A DNA stretch of 64,000 nt from an uncultured Christensenella sp. (GTDB taxonomy: Bacteria; Bacillota; Clostridia; Christensenellales; Borkfalkiaceae): NCBI GenBank assembly GCA_910585685.1, contig CAJUEO010000001.1:210520-274519 (forward strand), read 5' to 3'. The position numbers were made by a program, and so were the translations under genes. Position 1 is the first letter of the stretch. Each line of letters starts with the position of its first letter. Shown one piece after another: positions 16,900 through 25,404 of the stretch. The notes under the pieces are model-generated. The model ran no database searches, was not told the origin of the DNA, and worked only from the letters and a program-made list of their open reading frames with translations.

Positions 16900-17209
16900 T
16901 AGGCAGTTCGTAACCATCCTGCCTTGCGTTTTTGCGCAAAAACAAAACTAAGGAGAAGACGGGCGTAGTCTGCCCTAAAATCGTTCCTTATCGGAACGAT
17001 TATTTGTTTTCGGAATGGAACAGACGCTCGGTAACGTGCTGTTTGCTTCAACGTATGGTGACTTCGCTGCTCGATACGCCTGCGTTGTATGCGGCAAGAC
17101 AAATAAGCGACGCAAAAAACCGCTACAAAAAATTGCCGCTCGAAAATTAAAAATAAAATATTAAATTCCCGTAGGGCGTGGCAAGTCACGCCCTACGGGA
17201 ATTTTTTCA
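16900..17209 (+). ncRNA. Candidate structured non-coding RNA, family unknown
   Basis: The region between a SigA-like promoter and a very strong terminator carries successive small hairpins: AGGCAG/CTGCCT (from 16901), GTTTTTG/CAAAAAC (about 16928-16943), GGGC/GCCC near 16961-16975, ATCGTTCC/GGAACGAT (about 16980-17000) and an AACAG/CTGTT helix near 17019-17045. The reading frames inside are short, unlike known proteins, and lack ribosome-binding sites. I do not recognise it as SRP, tmRNA, RNase P or 6S RNA. It could also be a decayed gene or a leader for the ZIP gene. Confidence 0.35.
17162..17209 (+). terminator. Strong terminator before the ZIP transporter gene
   Basis: AAATTCCCGTAGGGCGTG, a 6-base loop and the perfect 18-bp complement, then a T-run. 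It separates the upstream orphan unit from the ZIP gene. Confidence 0.9.
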
Positions 17210-17250
17210 TATAATGTACTAACTGATTTTACTTGGAGAAGTACATAGGA

Positions 17251-18024
17251 ATGGATTGGCTTTATAATTTTTCAGGCTGGCAGCTTGCGTTGATTGGAAC
17301 GGCGTTTACCTGGGCAATGACCGCGCTGGGTGCGTCGCTCGTATTCATTTATAAAAACGTAAGCCAAAACGCCTTTTCTTTTATGATGTCGAGCGCGGCC
17401 GGTATAATGCTTGCCTCGACTTTCTTTTCGCTTCTTTTGCCTGCAATAGAAACGGGCGGAGAGTTTTCTTTTTTAATTCTTACCTTTGGTTTTATACTCG
17501 GCGGCGCGCTTATAATTTTAACCGACATAGTTATAAACAAGCTTAATATGTTTTCGGGAAATTTAAAAAAACGCAGTTGCGCCGTTATGTGTATTGCGGT
17601 TACAATGCACAATATCCCCGAGGGAATGGCTGTCGGCGTGGCTTTCGGCGCACTTGCGTCTGGGCAGACGGTAGAGGCGGTTGCGGCGGTTATGCTTGCC
17701 GTGGGTATAGGTATTCAAAACTTTCCCGAGGGTATGTGCGTGGCGTTCCCGTTGAGGGCAAACGGACTTTCGCGCGGAAAATCTTTTTTGATAGGTCAGC
17801 TTTCGGGTGCGGTCGAAATAGTGGCAGGAGTGATAGGCGCGCTTGCGGTGACTGCTGTAAACGGAATATTGCCCTGGGCGCTTGCATTTTCCGCAGGCGC
17901 GATGATAGCCGTAGTATGCTCGGAATTAATTCCCGAAAGCTTTGCGCAGGGCAAAGTCAAAGCGACGGTGGGAATAATTTTCGGGTTTGCGCTTATGATG
18001 ATTCTCGATTTATGTTTCGGGTAA
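17251..18024 (+). CDS. ZIP-family metal transporter
   Basis: A membrane importer for zinc or other divalent cations, 257 residues and about eight hydrophobic helices. The signature metal-binding helices are intact: HNIPEGMAVGVAFG (helix IV) and NFPEGMCVAFPL (helix V), resembling the ZupT/GufA subgroup. I place the start at the ATG at 17251 (MDWLYNF); an in-frame TTG at 17233 is possible but would bury the GGAG at 17235. It follows a strong terminator, so it should have its own promoter, which I could not define. Confidence 0.87.
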   Translation: MDWLYNFSGWQLALIGTAFTWAMTALGASLVFIYKNVSQNAFSFMMSSAAGIMLASTFFSLLLPAIETGGEFSFLILTFGFILGGALIILTDIVINKLNMFSGNLKKRSCAVMCIAVTMHNIPEGMAVGVAFGALASGQTVEAVAAVMLAVGIGIQNFPEGMCVAFPLRANGLSRGKSFLIGQLSGAVEIVAGVIGALAVTAVNGILPWALAFSAGAMIAVVCSELIPESFAQGKVKATVGIIFGFALMMILDLCFG

Positions 18025-18081
18025 AATAAAGCGCGCATATTTTGCAAGTATATTACTTTCTTTTTTTCGCAAAATAGTGTT

Positions 18082-18885
18082 ATGGAAAAGAACAGTTTAA
18101 AAAAGACTGCCGTCGTTGTCGGCGGCAGTTCGGGCATAGGGTTTGAAACCTGTCAAAAGCTTGTAAACAGGGGCTGGAACGTTGTAAACATTTCGCGTAC
18201 GCCCTGCAAAAACTCAAAAGTTCATAACATAGCCGCGGACGCCGCGGCAGGAACTGCGCTGTCAGACGCCATTCGCGGAGTTTCTGAAAAATATAATATT
18301 TCCGCTTTGATATACTGTGCAGGGTTTTCTATGGCGGCGCCCATAGAATACGCGAAGGAGAGCGATTACAGATATCTTTTCGACGTAAATTATTTCGGCG
18401 CGCTGCAATGTATGCAGGCTGTAATTCCGCTGTTCAAAAACAAGGGAGGAAGAATAGTGCTTGTCGGCTCGCTCGGCGGAGATTTTCCCATAAGCTTCGA
18501 CTGCTTCTATTCGTCGTCGAAAGCCGCGCTGGAAATGCTTTGCCGCGCGGCATATTGCGAGTTGAAGCCTTACAATATAAGGGTAACGGGGCTTTTGCCG
18601 GGCGGTACGGCAACCAACTTTACATTTAAAAGAAAGGTATATCCCGACGAGGAAAACAAGTCCTATTCCGGCAACGTCAACCGCGCCGTGGCCGCGCTTG
18701 CAAATATGGAGCAAAGCGGTATGCCGCCTTCGGACGTTGCGGAAATTATATACAATTTGCTTACGACGGACAAGCCCCCCGTTATAAAAATCTGCGGCGT
18801 AAAGAATACTGTTTTAAGGTTTGTATCCCGGGTAATGCCCGAAAAAGTGACGCTGAAAATTAACGAGAGGATGTTTCATCAATGA
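18082..18885 (+). CDS. Short-chain dehydrogenase/reductase
   Basis: A classical SDR of 267 residues. It has the cofactor turn VVGGSSGIGFE near residue 10, NYFGALQ for the NNAG-equivalent region, Ser in VLVGSLGG, and the catalytic YSSSK tetrad segment near residue 150, followed by LLPGGTATNF. Substrate is not predictable. It lies immediately upstream of the spoVA genes on the same strand and its stop overlaps a 32-codon reading frame, so it may belong to the same transcription unit; I found no sporulation-type promoter between it and spoVAC. Confidence 0.85.
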   Translation: MEKNSLKKTAVVVGGSSGIGFETCQKLVNRGWNVVNISRTPCKNSKVHNIAADAAAGTALSDAIRGVSEKYNISALIYCAGFSMAAPIEYAKESDYRYLFDVNYFGALQCMQAVIPLFKNKGGRIVLVGSLGGDFPISFDCFYSSSKAALEMLCRAAYCELKPYNIRVTGLLPGGTATNFTFKRKVYPDEENKSYSGNVNRAVAALANMEQSGMPPSDVAEIIYNLLTTDKPPVIKICGVKNTVLRFVSRVMPEKVTLKINERMFHQ

Positions 18886-18980
18886 AAAAAGATTTTGATT
18901 TTTCGCGCAGGGACGAGCGCGAAACGCTTTATAAGACGGTTAAAGAGGGGGGCGTAAAAAATGACAGGCAAATCCCGTGA
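18882..18980 (+). CDS. Possible 32-residue peptide bridging the SDR gene and spoVAC
   Basis: An ATG overlapping the SDR stop (ATGA at 18882-18885) opens a 32-codon frame that runs 20 bases into spoVAC. The peptide is charged, beginning MKKDFDFSRRDERETLYKT, with no known motif. The tight overlaps at both ends suggest translational coupling and the frame may be real, but GAGGAT seven bases upstream is the only support. It could equally be a chance frame across the ribosome-binding region of spoVAC. Confidence 0.3.
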   Translation: MKKDFDFSRRDERETLYKTVKEGGVKNDRQIP

Positions 18981-19410
18981 CAATTATAATGCTAATTATT
19001 TAAATTACGTCAAAACGCAGGATCCGCCTACGCAGCATTTTAAAAACTGTGCGGCAGCTTTCGGGGTGGGCGGACTAATCTGCTGTATAGGTCAGTTTAT
19101 AAGGTATATGTTCGAGTATATCGGTTTTTCGGGTGACGAGCTGGCAGGGCTTACTTCGGTTGTTCTTATTTTTTTAGGTTGCTTTCTGACGGGGCTCGGC
19201 GTCTATGACAGAATAGGCAGATACGCGGGGGCTGGTTCGATAGTTCCCATTACAGGGTTTGCCAACAGCGTAACTTCACCTGCAATAGAATTTAAAACGG
19301 AGGGTTGGATATACGGAATGGCGGCAAAAATGTTCACGGTGGCCGGCGCAATTATAGTGTTCGGCGTATTTTCGGGCGTTCTTGTCGGACTGATATATCT
19401 GTTTGTGTAA
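18961..19410 (+). CDS. spoVAC: Stage V sporulation protein AC
   Basis: A forespore inner-membrane protein of the SpoVA channel, which moves dipicolinic acid into the forming spore and out at germination; SpoVAC is the mechanosensitive component. The 149 residues match the family: a soluble start ending in VKTQDPPTQHF, then about four hydrophobic helices with GAGSIVPITGFANSVTSPAIE, the most conserved stretch of SpoVAC/AE. AGAGGGGGG gives the ribosome-binding site. The operon here is the short clostridial form AC-AD-AE. The next gene, spoVAD, begins at the TAATG overlap at 19408-19412. Confidence 0.95.
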   Translation: MTGKSRDNYNANYLNYVKTQDPPTQHFKNCAAAFGVGGLICCIGQFIRYMFEYIGFSGDELAGLTSVVLIFLGCFLTGLGVYDRIGRYAGAGSIVPITGFANSVTSPAIEFKTEGWIYGMAAKMFTVAGAIIVFGVFSGVLVGLIYLFV

Positions 19411-20078
19411 TGAGAAAGGGCAATACGGTATTTTTTAAAAACGCGCCGCGCATAACTTCGTTTGCGGCAGTTTGCGGTTCGAAGGAAAAAGAAGGGGTGC
19501 TCGGTTCGTTTGCGGACGTTACTTTGCAGGACGATATGTACGAGGAAAGCACCTTTGAAAAAGCCGAGTGCAAAATGCTGTCGACGGCAATCGCGCTTGC
19601 CATTGAAAAGGGCAAGTACAGCGAAAGCGATATCGACGTAATGATTTCGGGTGATTTATTGAACCAGATAATTTCGGCAAGTTTTGCGGCGCGCGACTTC
19701 AACTTTCCTTTTTTGGGCGTATATTCCGCCTGTTCTACTATGAGCGAAAGCATATTGCTTGCCTCTATGCTTGTAAACGCAGGGTATATCGAGCGAGCAG
19801 TAGCGGCAACGGGCAGTCATTTTGCTTCGGCTGAAAGGCAGTACAGATACCCCCTCGAACTCGGTTGCACAAGACCGCCGCAGGCGCAGTGGACGGTAAC
19901 GGGCGCGGGCGCGTGCATTGTTTCAAACGAGAAAAAGGGTGTAAAAGTTGTAAACGGAACTATGGGTAAGGTCTGCGATTTCGGCGTAACCGACGTCAAC
20001 AATATGGGGGCGGCAATGGCGCCCGTAAGTGTTATAATAGGACAAAATTGCGGCGCCGTCAAACCCGAAATACTTTAA
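19410..20078 (+). CDS. spoVAD: SpoVAD, N-terminal part of an interrupted gene
   Basis: SpoVAD is the dipicolinic-acid-binding, thiolase-like subunit of the spore SpoVA channel. Residues 1-205 here align from memory with the first 60 percent of Bacillus SpoVAD, including ISGDLLNQ, ACSTMSES and NNMGAAMAP. At the Pro codon (20022-20024) the homology ends and 17 unrelated codons lead to a stop at 20078. The missing C-terminal part, starting PAAADTI, lies at 40845-41228. Joining at the CC of the Pro codon restores a 331-residue SpoVAD in frame, close to the usual 338. The gene is split by the recombinase-bearing element and is non-functional unless it excises. Start ATG overlaps the spoVAC stop. 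Confidence 0.9.
   Translation: MRKGNTVFFKNAPRITSFAAVCGSKEKEGVLGSFADVTLQDDMYEESTFEKAECKMLSTAIALAIEKGKYSESDIDVMISGDLLNQIISASFAARDFNFPFLGVYSACSTMSESILLASMLVNAGYIERAVAATGSHFASAERQYRYPLELGCTRPPQAQWTVTGAGACIVSNEKKGVKVVNGTMGKVCDFGVTDVNNMGAAMAPVSVIIGQNCGAVKPEIL
20001..20046. other. attL: left junction of the spoVAD element
   Basis: Host half 20001-20021, core CC 20022-20023, element half 20024-20046. The element half carries GTAAGTGTTA and GGACAAA, which are mirrored at attR. The core is placed where SpoVAD homology stops and where joining to attR restores the frame. Confidence 0.75.
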
Positions 20079-20212
20079 CACAAAATACAAAAGGAGGTGC
20101 GGACTTTTCGAGGTTGGCGGCGCTTGATTTTTTTGACGGATAATGTGAAAAATTGTCTAAATTTCCGCAATGTACACAAACTAAAAATGCAATTATAAAT
20201 TAATCAATATAC

Positions 20213-20241
20213 TTGCATTTTCTGCGGAATTATATTATAAT
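20213..20241 (+). promoter_or_regulatory. SigA promoter of the polysaccharide operon
   Basis: TTGCAT (20213-20218), 17-bp spacer, TATAAT (20236-20241); start near 20248, about 65 bases before the first gene. The stretch 20079-20212 holds an AGGAGG-like sequence (20091-20097) but no gene I can support. Confidence 0.75.
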
Positions 20242-20246
20242 GAATA

Positions 20247-20298
20247 TTGATTGAAATATTCTCCAAATCTTACATTATATGGCATAAAAATCAATCAA
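20247..20298 (+). promoter_or_regulatory. Inverted repeat in the polysaccharide operon leader
   Basis: TTGATTGA (20247-20254) and TCAATCAA (20291-20298) are perfect inverted copies that begin at the predicted transcription start and span the leader. They could form a leader stem-loop or be two half-sites of an operator. Confidence 0.35.
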
Positions 20299-20312
20299 AT
20301 CGGGGTTAAAAA

Positions 20313-21380
20313 GTGAAAGTTTACGGGGTTATAATGGCAGGCGGCGGCGGTACGCGCTTTTGGCCGCTTTCAAGGAAACATACGCCTAAACAGCTGCTCA
20401 ATTTAAGCGGTAAAGAAATTATGGTCAACGAAGCAATAGCAAGGTTGACGGGCGTGGCAAATTCAAACGATATTTTTATAGTTACCAATGCGGCTCAGAA
20501 AGATTTGATGATTAAAAGCGTCGGTCAAAGAGTGCTTGAAAATCACATTTTATCCGAGTCTGCAGCAAGAAATACGTCTGCTTGTATCGGATACGCCGCA
20601 ACGGAAATTTTGCATAAATACGGTGACGGAATAATGGTAATTACTCCTTCCGACGCATATATAAAGGACGCCGAAAAGTTTGCAGGCATTTTAAAAGAGG
20701 CAATTTTTGCCGCCGAAACGACGGACAAGTTAGTTACGATAGGAATAAATCCCACCTTTCCGTCGACAGGTTACGGCTATATCGAGTACGATAAAAGCAA
20801 TATGGATATTGCCAAACCCGTTAAAAGGTTTGTTGAAAAACCTTCTTTGGAAAAAGCGAGCGAGTATATCGAAAGCGGAAACTTTGTTTGGAACAGCGGT
20901 ATGTTCGTTTGGAAAGCTTCGACTATTTTGCAAAAATTCAGCGAGTTGTTGCCCGAAGTATATAAATATCTTTTAAGCATTTCAGAAGCGTTCGGCAACA
21001 GCAATGAAAAAGAGCTTATAGCTGAAATTTATCATAAAATACCGTCTATTTCCGTTGATTACGGAATAATGGAAAAATGCAGCGATATTTTGGTTGTGCC
21101 CGGGGAATTCGGTTGGAATGACGTTGGAAGCTGGGATACCTTCGACGCTGTAAGGCAGGCGGACAATGACGGGAATATTCAAGTCGGCGACGTGTTGCTT
21201 CTTGACTCGAAAAACACAACGGCTTATTCGAATAAAAAATTGATAGCCGCGGTCGGCGTTGAAAATTTGGTAATTGTCGAAACGGACGACTGTATAATGG
21301 TTTGTTCGAAAGAACGGGCACAAGACGTAAAAAAAATAGTTGATAAACTAAAAGAGGAAGGCAGAGAGGAACTGCTGTAA
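20313..21380 (+). CDS. manC: Mannose-1-phosphate guanylyltransferase
   Basis: Makes GDP-mannose from GTP and mannose 1-phosphate. The 355 residues begin MKVYGVIMAGGGGTRFWPLSR, the family's nucleotide-binding signature, followed by PKQLLNL with the catalytic Lys; ITPSDAYI and FVEKPSLEKA are further family segments and the FGWNDVGSWD motif is intact. It lacks the C-terminal cupin isomerase domain of longer ManC proteins; that activity is supplied by a separate fusion two genes on. It starts with GTG, has only a weak GGGG ribosome site, and its stop overlaps the next ATG. First gene of the element's polysaccharide operon. Confidence 0.93.
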   Translation: MKVYGVIMAGGGGTRFWPLSRKHTPKQLLNLSGKEIMVNEAIARLTGVANSNDIFIVTNAAQKDLMIKSVGQRVLENHILSESAARNTSACIGYAATEILHKYGDGIMVITPSDAYIKDAEKFAGILKEAIFAAETTDKLVTIGINPTFPSTGYGYIEYDKSNMDIAKPVKRFVEKPSLEKASEYIESGNFVWNSGMFVWKASTILQKFSELLPEVYKYLLSISEAFGNSNEKELIAEIYHKIPSISVDYGIMEKCSDILVVPGEFGWNDVGSWDTFDAVRQADNDGNIQVGDVLLLDSKNTTAYSNKKLIAAVGVENLVIVETDDCIMVCSKERAQDVKKIVDKLKEEGREELL

Positions 21381-23149
21381 TGGATTATAGAAAAGAATAT
21401 AACGATTGGTGCACAAGCGATACGTTTGATGAACAGACCAAGAAAGAATTGCTTGCTTTAACCGACGAAAAAGAAATAGAGGACAGATTTTTTAAGCAGC
21501 TTGATTTCGGTACGGGCGGATTGCGCGGCGTTATAGGTGCGGGAACTAACCGTATGAATATTTATACCGTTGGTAAAGCTTCTCAGGGGCTTGCCAACTT
21601 TATAAATTCACAAACAAAAAACGGCAGCGTGGCAATAGCCTATGACAGCAGAATTATGTCCGAGGAGTTTGCTCTTGATTCGGCGTGCATATTTGCTGCA
21701 AACGGTATAAAGGTTTTTCTTTTCGAGTCTTTAAGACCCACGCCCGAGTTGTCGTTTGCCGTCCGCGAACTTAAAGCTACTGCCGGCATTGTAATAACCG
21801 CAAGTCACAATCCTCCTCAATATAACGGATATAAAGTTTATTGGTCGGACGGCGGACAGATAGTTGCCCCCTATGATAAATTGATTATTTCGGAAGTAAA
21901 TAAAATCGACGACTATGCGTCTATCAAACGCATTTCCGAGAGCGACGCCGAAAATAGCGGCTTGATTGAAATAATCGGAAAGCAAATCGACGACAAGTAT
22001 ATAGCCGCTTTAAAAAGTTTAGTGCTCAACAGGGAAATTATCGAACGGTATGCCGACAAGCTTACTATCGTTTATACTCCCTTGAACGGCACGGGCAACG
22101 TGCCAGTGTGCAGAGTGCTTAGCGAACTCGGTTTTAAAAAAGTATATGTGGTGCCCGAGCAGCAACAGCCCGACGGTAGGTTTCCCACATTAAAATATCC
22201 GAATCCCGAGGATAAAGACGCCTATTTATACGCGCTCAATCTTGCAAAAAAGGTTGACGCCGATATAGTACTTGCCACCGACCCTGACGCGGACAGGCTC
22301 GGCATTTACGCGAAAGACAAAGCCAGCGGAGAATATGTTTCGTTTACGGGAAACATGAGCGGACTTTTGATTGCGGAATATATTTTATCTCAAAGAAAGT
22401 TAAAGGGGCTGCTGCCTGAAAATACTGAGTGCGGCGCGCTTGTGACGACAATAGTTTCGTCTAAAATGGCTTACGCTATTGCTGCCGAGTACGGATTGAC
22501 TTTAAAGGAAGTTTTGACGGGCTTTAAATATATAGGCGAGCAAATTAAACTTTTCGAGCAAGCTAAGGCTGAAAACAACGGTAAATTGGACGCACAAAAA
22601 GGCGCGTTTGAATATGAATTCGGCTATGAAGAAAGCTACGGCTGTCTTGTGGGTACGCATGCTCGCGACAAAGACGCTGTGGTTGCGGTAATGGCGCTGT
22701 GTGAAGCGGCGGCTTACTATAAATCGCAAGGCTTGACGCTTTGGGACCAGATGCAAAAGATTTATGCAAAATACGGCTATTATGCCGAAGATCTGGAAAG
22801 CATAACTTTGCAGGGCGTCGACGGCGTAAACAGAATAAAAAGCATTATGGCAAATCTCAGGGATGACGTGCCCACGGCTATCGGCAAATTTAAAGTAATA
22901 GCCGTCAAGGATTATTTAACTTGCACAGGCAAAGAAATTCAAAGCGGCAGAACTTTCAAACTTGAATTACCCAAAAGCAACGTCTTGTATTTCGAACTTG
23001 AAAATAATGCTTGGTGCTGTGCGCGTCCGTCGGGTACCGAACCTAAAATAAAATTTTATTTCGGCGCAAGGGCAACCAGCGCCGAACAGGCAAAAATAAA
23101 TCTTAAAAGCATAAAAAGTTATATGTTGACGTTGGTAACTGCGGAGTAA
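21380..23149 (+). CDS. Phosphoglucomutase/phosphomannomutase
   Basis: Interconverts hexose 6- and 1-phosphates; between two GDP-mannose genes it probably supplies mannose 1-phosphate, and possibly glucose 1-phosphate. The 589 residues are of the long PgcA type. The phosphoserine loop is ITASHNPPQYNGYK, the metal site is ATDPDADRLG, sugar contact is in GYEESYG, and the phosphate-binding loop is RPSGTEPKIKFY near the C-terminus. All four domains are present. The start overlaps the previous stop (TAATG). Confidence 0.95.
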   Translation: MDYRKEYNDWCTSDTFDEQTKKELLALTDEKEIEDRFFKQLDFGTGGLRGVIGAGTNRMNIYTVGKASQGLANFINSQTKNGSVAIAYDSRIMSEEFALDSACIFAANGIKVFLFESLRPTPELSFAVRELKATAGIVITASHNPPQYNGYKVYWSDGGQIVAPYDKLIISEVNKIDDYASIKRISESDAENSGLIEIIGKQIDDKYIAALKSLVLNREIIERYADKLTIVYTPLNGTGNVPVCRVLSELGFKKVYVVPEQQQPDGRFPTLKYPNPEDKDAYLYALNLAKKVDADIVLATDPDADRLGIYAKDKASGEYVSFTGNMSGLLIAEYILSQRKLKGLLPENTECGALVTTIVSSKMAYAIAAEYGLTLKEVLTGFKYIGEQIKLFEQAKAENNGKLDAQKGAFEYEFGYEESYGCLVGTHARDKDAVVAVMALCEAAAYYKSQGLTLWDQMQKIYAKYGYYAEDLESITLQGVDGVNRIKSIMANLRDDVPTAIGKFKVIAVKDYLTCTGKEIQSGRTFKLELPKSNVLYFELENNAWCCARPSGTEPKIKFYFGARATSAEQAKINLKSIKSYMLTLVTAE

Positions 23150-23152
23150 AAA

Positions 23153-25384
23153 ATGAAATGTTTAGTTTTAGCCGGCGGCAGCAGCGACAGACTTTGGCCT
23201 CTTTCGAGAAAAGAGTTTCCCAAGCAGTTTATGCCGATAAGGGAAAATAGATCTATGTTTCAGGAGACCATTTTAAGAAATGTGCCTCACTGTGACGAGT
23301 TTATAATACTTACAAATAAAAGATACGAAAATGTTGCGCGTGGGCAGCTTCAAGTCTTTCAGGGTATAGAATACAGTTTTATATTCGAGGATAAGCCTTT
23401 AAAAACTGCGCTTGCCGTATTTTTGTACGTCGAAAAATGCGAACCCGATGAAGAGCTTTTGATAGTTTCGACAGACAGTATAATCGAAGGCGACTACAAA
23501 ACTACGGTTACTCAATTAAAAGAAGAAGTAAAGGACGGTAAATTTTCGGCTGTCGTAAGTAAAACAGTAGACGGTACGTCGGAATGCAACTACGTCAATA
23601 TCGACGGAAAATATTGCGTTTTCGGCGGTAAAAAAACTAAAAACAGTTTATATGACTGCGGCGTAATGGGAGCAAAAGCATCCGTGCTTATCGATTGCTA
23701 TGACAAACGCATTATTAAAAAATATAAGACGTTAAAAATCGGCGGCAGCGCAGTTAAGAACCTTGAAATCGACGACTTGTATCTCAAAAGCCTGAACAAG
23801 GTTATTGTTACGTCAAATTACAGTTTAGTTCACGCTAAATTCAGTTGGACAAGAATTACGGATATTTCGTCCTTTTACAACTATTATGTAAAATCCGTCC
23901 GCAACAATAAAAATACAATTACCAATAAGTGTAAGGGCATTGAAATAGTAAATATGGTGGACGAGCAGCTTATCGTTGCAAACGGCATAAAAAATATCGC
24001 TATTGTCAATACTCGTGACGCGGTGTATATCACAAGCAGCGCACGCGAAGCGGACGTTAAAGACATTGCAAGTCAGTATTATACAAGTAAGAAAAAGTAT
24101 TTTGACAACCAGCCCAAAAAATACGAAACCTGGGGTTCAGAGGAAATAGTGGGTTCGACAGAGGACTGTAAAGTTAAAGTATTGAATATCTACCAGCACG
24201 AAAGCTGCGTCATTAAAAACAAGAAAAATACTATCACAAATCTCTTTATTACGCAGGGAAGCGCGCATTTCGAGGGCATTTCCGAGGATAAAGATTACGA
24301 ACAGTACAGCAACATAAATATAAGCGATATCGGAGATTACCGACTTACAAACAGCGGTAAATGCACTCTAACCGTCGTCTATACCGAAAAAACAGTCAAA
24401 TGCGGAAAAATCAACCCTCAAAAGGAACTCCTCGTTAAAATGCAGCCCGTGTTTAAGGACAATCTTTGGGGTGGAACAAAAATCCGCGACGTGTTCGGCA
24501 AGGACGTGGGTAACTTAGACGTCATTGCGGAAAGTTGGGAACTTTCCGCGCATAGCGACGACGAGTCGAAAATTGCTTTCGGAGAATATGCCGGTAAAAC
24601 TTTTAGCGAGTATATCGCTGCTATCGGAACGGAAAAACTCGGTTGGAAAGCGCAGACTTACGATAAATTTCCCATAATGATAAAATTTATCGATGCGAGG
24701 GATAATTTATCTATACAGGTGCATCCCGCGGACGACTACGCTTTAAGCGTAGAGGGCGAGTACGGCAAAAACGAAATGTGGCACATTCTCGACGCGGACG
24801 AAGACGCCTATATTTACGTTGGATTTAAAAACGACGTCACGGAAGAAGAAATAAGGCAAAGAATAGAAAACAATACGCTTTTACAAGTAATAAATAAAAT
24901 TCCCGTAAAAAAGAACGAAACTTATTTTTTAAAAGCCGGCATTGTTCACGCCATCGGCGCCGGTTGTCTTATCTGTGAAATTCAGCAATCGTCCAACATA
25001 ACTTACAGACTATATGACTACGGCAGAACGGATAAAAACGGGCAACAGCGTGAACTTCACATAGATAAAGCGCTTGACGTATTGGATATGCATAAATATG
25101 TTCCGCAAGTATATGAGTACGAGGCTATAACGCGGTCCGACTATGTAAAAATGTTGATAGGGCAGTGTAAATACTTTACTGTCAACAAATATTATATAGA
25201 CGGTGAATGCGCCATGCCGAGAACGGAATCGAGTTTTCAGGCGTACGTCATTTTAGAGGGAAGCGTTACTATATCCGATTCATATAAAAATTATACGACT
25301 TCTGCCGGAGATACCTGGTTTTGTGCAAGCAACGAGCAAGTCACTTTGTTCGGTAAGGGAAGCTTGCTTGTCGTAAACATTTGA
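23153..25384 (+). CDS. ManC-like domain fused to class I mannose-6-phosphate isomerase
   Basis: A 743-residue fusion. The N-terminal 330 residues resemble mannose-1-phosphate guanylyltransferase, but the signature reads LAGGSSDRLWPLSRKEFPKQF; the usual GT before Arg is replaced by SD and later motifs are weak, so nucleotidyl transfer may be impaired. A cupin-like middle part (about 320-420) follows. From about residue 427 comes a type I ManA: WGGTKIRDVF, IQVHPADDYA and EMWHIL with zinc ligands, and AGIVHAIGAG. ManA converts fructose 6-phosphate into mannose 6-phosphate. Together with the flanking ManC and mutase it completes the route to GDP-mannose. Bifunctional ManC proteins normally carry a type II isomerase, so this pairing is unusual. 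Confidence 0.85.
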   Translation: MKCLVLAGGSSDRLWPLSRKEFPKQFMPIRENRSMFQETILRNVPHCDEFIILTNKRYENVARGQLQVFQGIEYSFIFEDKPLKTALAVFLYVEKCEPDEELLIVSTDSIIEGDYKTTVTQLKEEVKDGKFSAVVSKTVDGTSECNYVNIDGKYCVFGGKKTKNSLYDCGVMGAKASVLIDCYDKRIIKKYKTLKIGGSAVKNLEIDDLYLKSLNKVIVTSNYSLVHAKFSWTRITDISSFYNYYVKSVRNNKNTITNKCKGIEIVNMVDEQLIVANGIKNIAIVNTRDAVYITSSAREADVKDIASQYYTSKKKYFDNQPKKYETWGSEEIVGSTEDCKVKVLNIYQHESCVIKNKKNTITNLFITQGSAHFEGISEDKDYEQYSNINISDIGDYRLTNSGKCTLTVVYTEKTVKCGKINPQKELLVKMQPVFKDNLWGGTKIRDVFGKDVGNLDVIAESWELSAHSDDESKIAFGEYAGKTFSEYIAAIGTEKLGWKAQTYDKFPIMIKFIDARDNLSIQVHPADDYALSVEGEYGKNEMWHILDADEDAYIYVGFKNDVTEEEIRQRIENNTLLQVINKIPVKKNETYFLKAGIVHAIGAGCLICEIQQSSNITYRLYDYGRTDKNGQQRELHIDKALDVLDMHKYVPQVYEYEAITRSDYVKMLIGQCKYFTVNKYYIDGECAMPRTESSFQAYVILEGSVTISDSYKNYTTSAGDTWFCASNEQVTLFGKGSLLVVNI

Positions 25385-25404
25385 CAAATATTAAAGAGGC
25401 TGCT

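Noticed and set aside
17015..17164. 50-codon frame with a CVVCGK motif inside the orphan transcript
   Set aside because: No ribosome-binding site, it overlaps several hairpins, and a second frame of similar length exists in another phase; a single CxxC is weak evidence.
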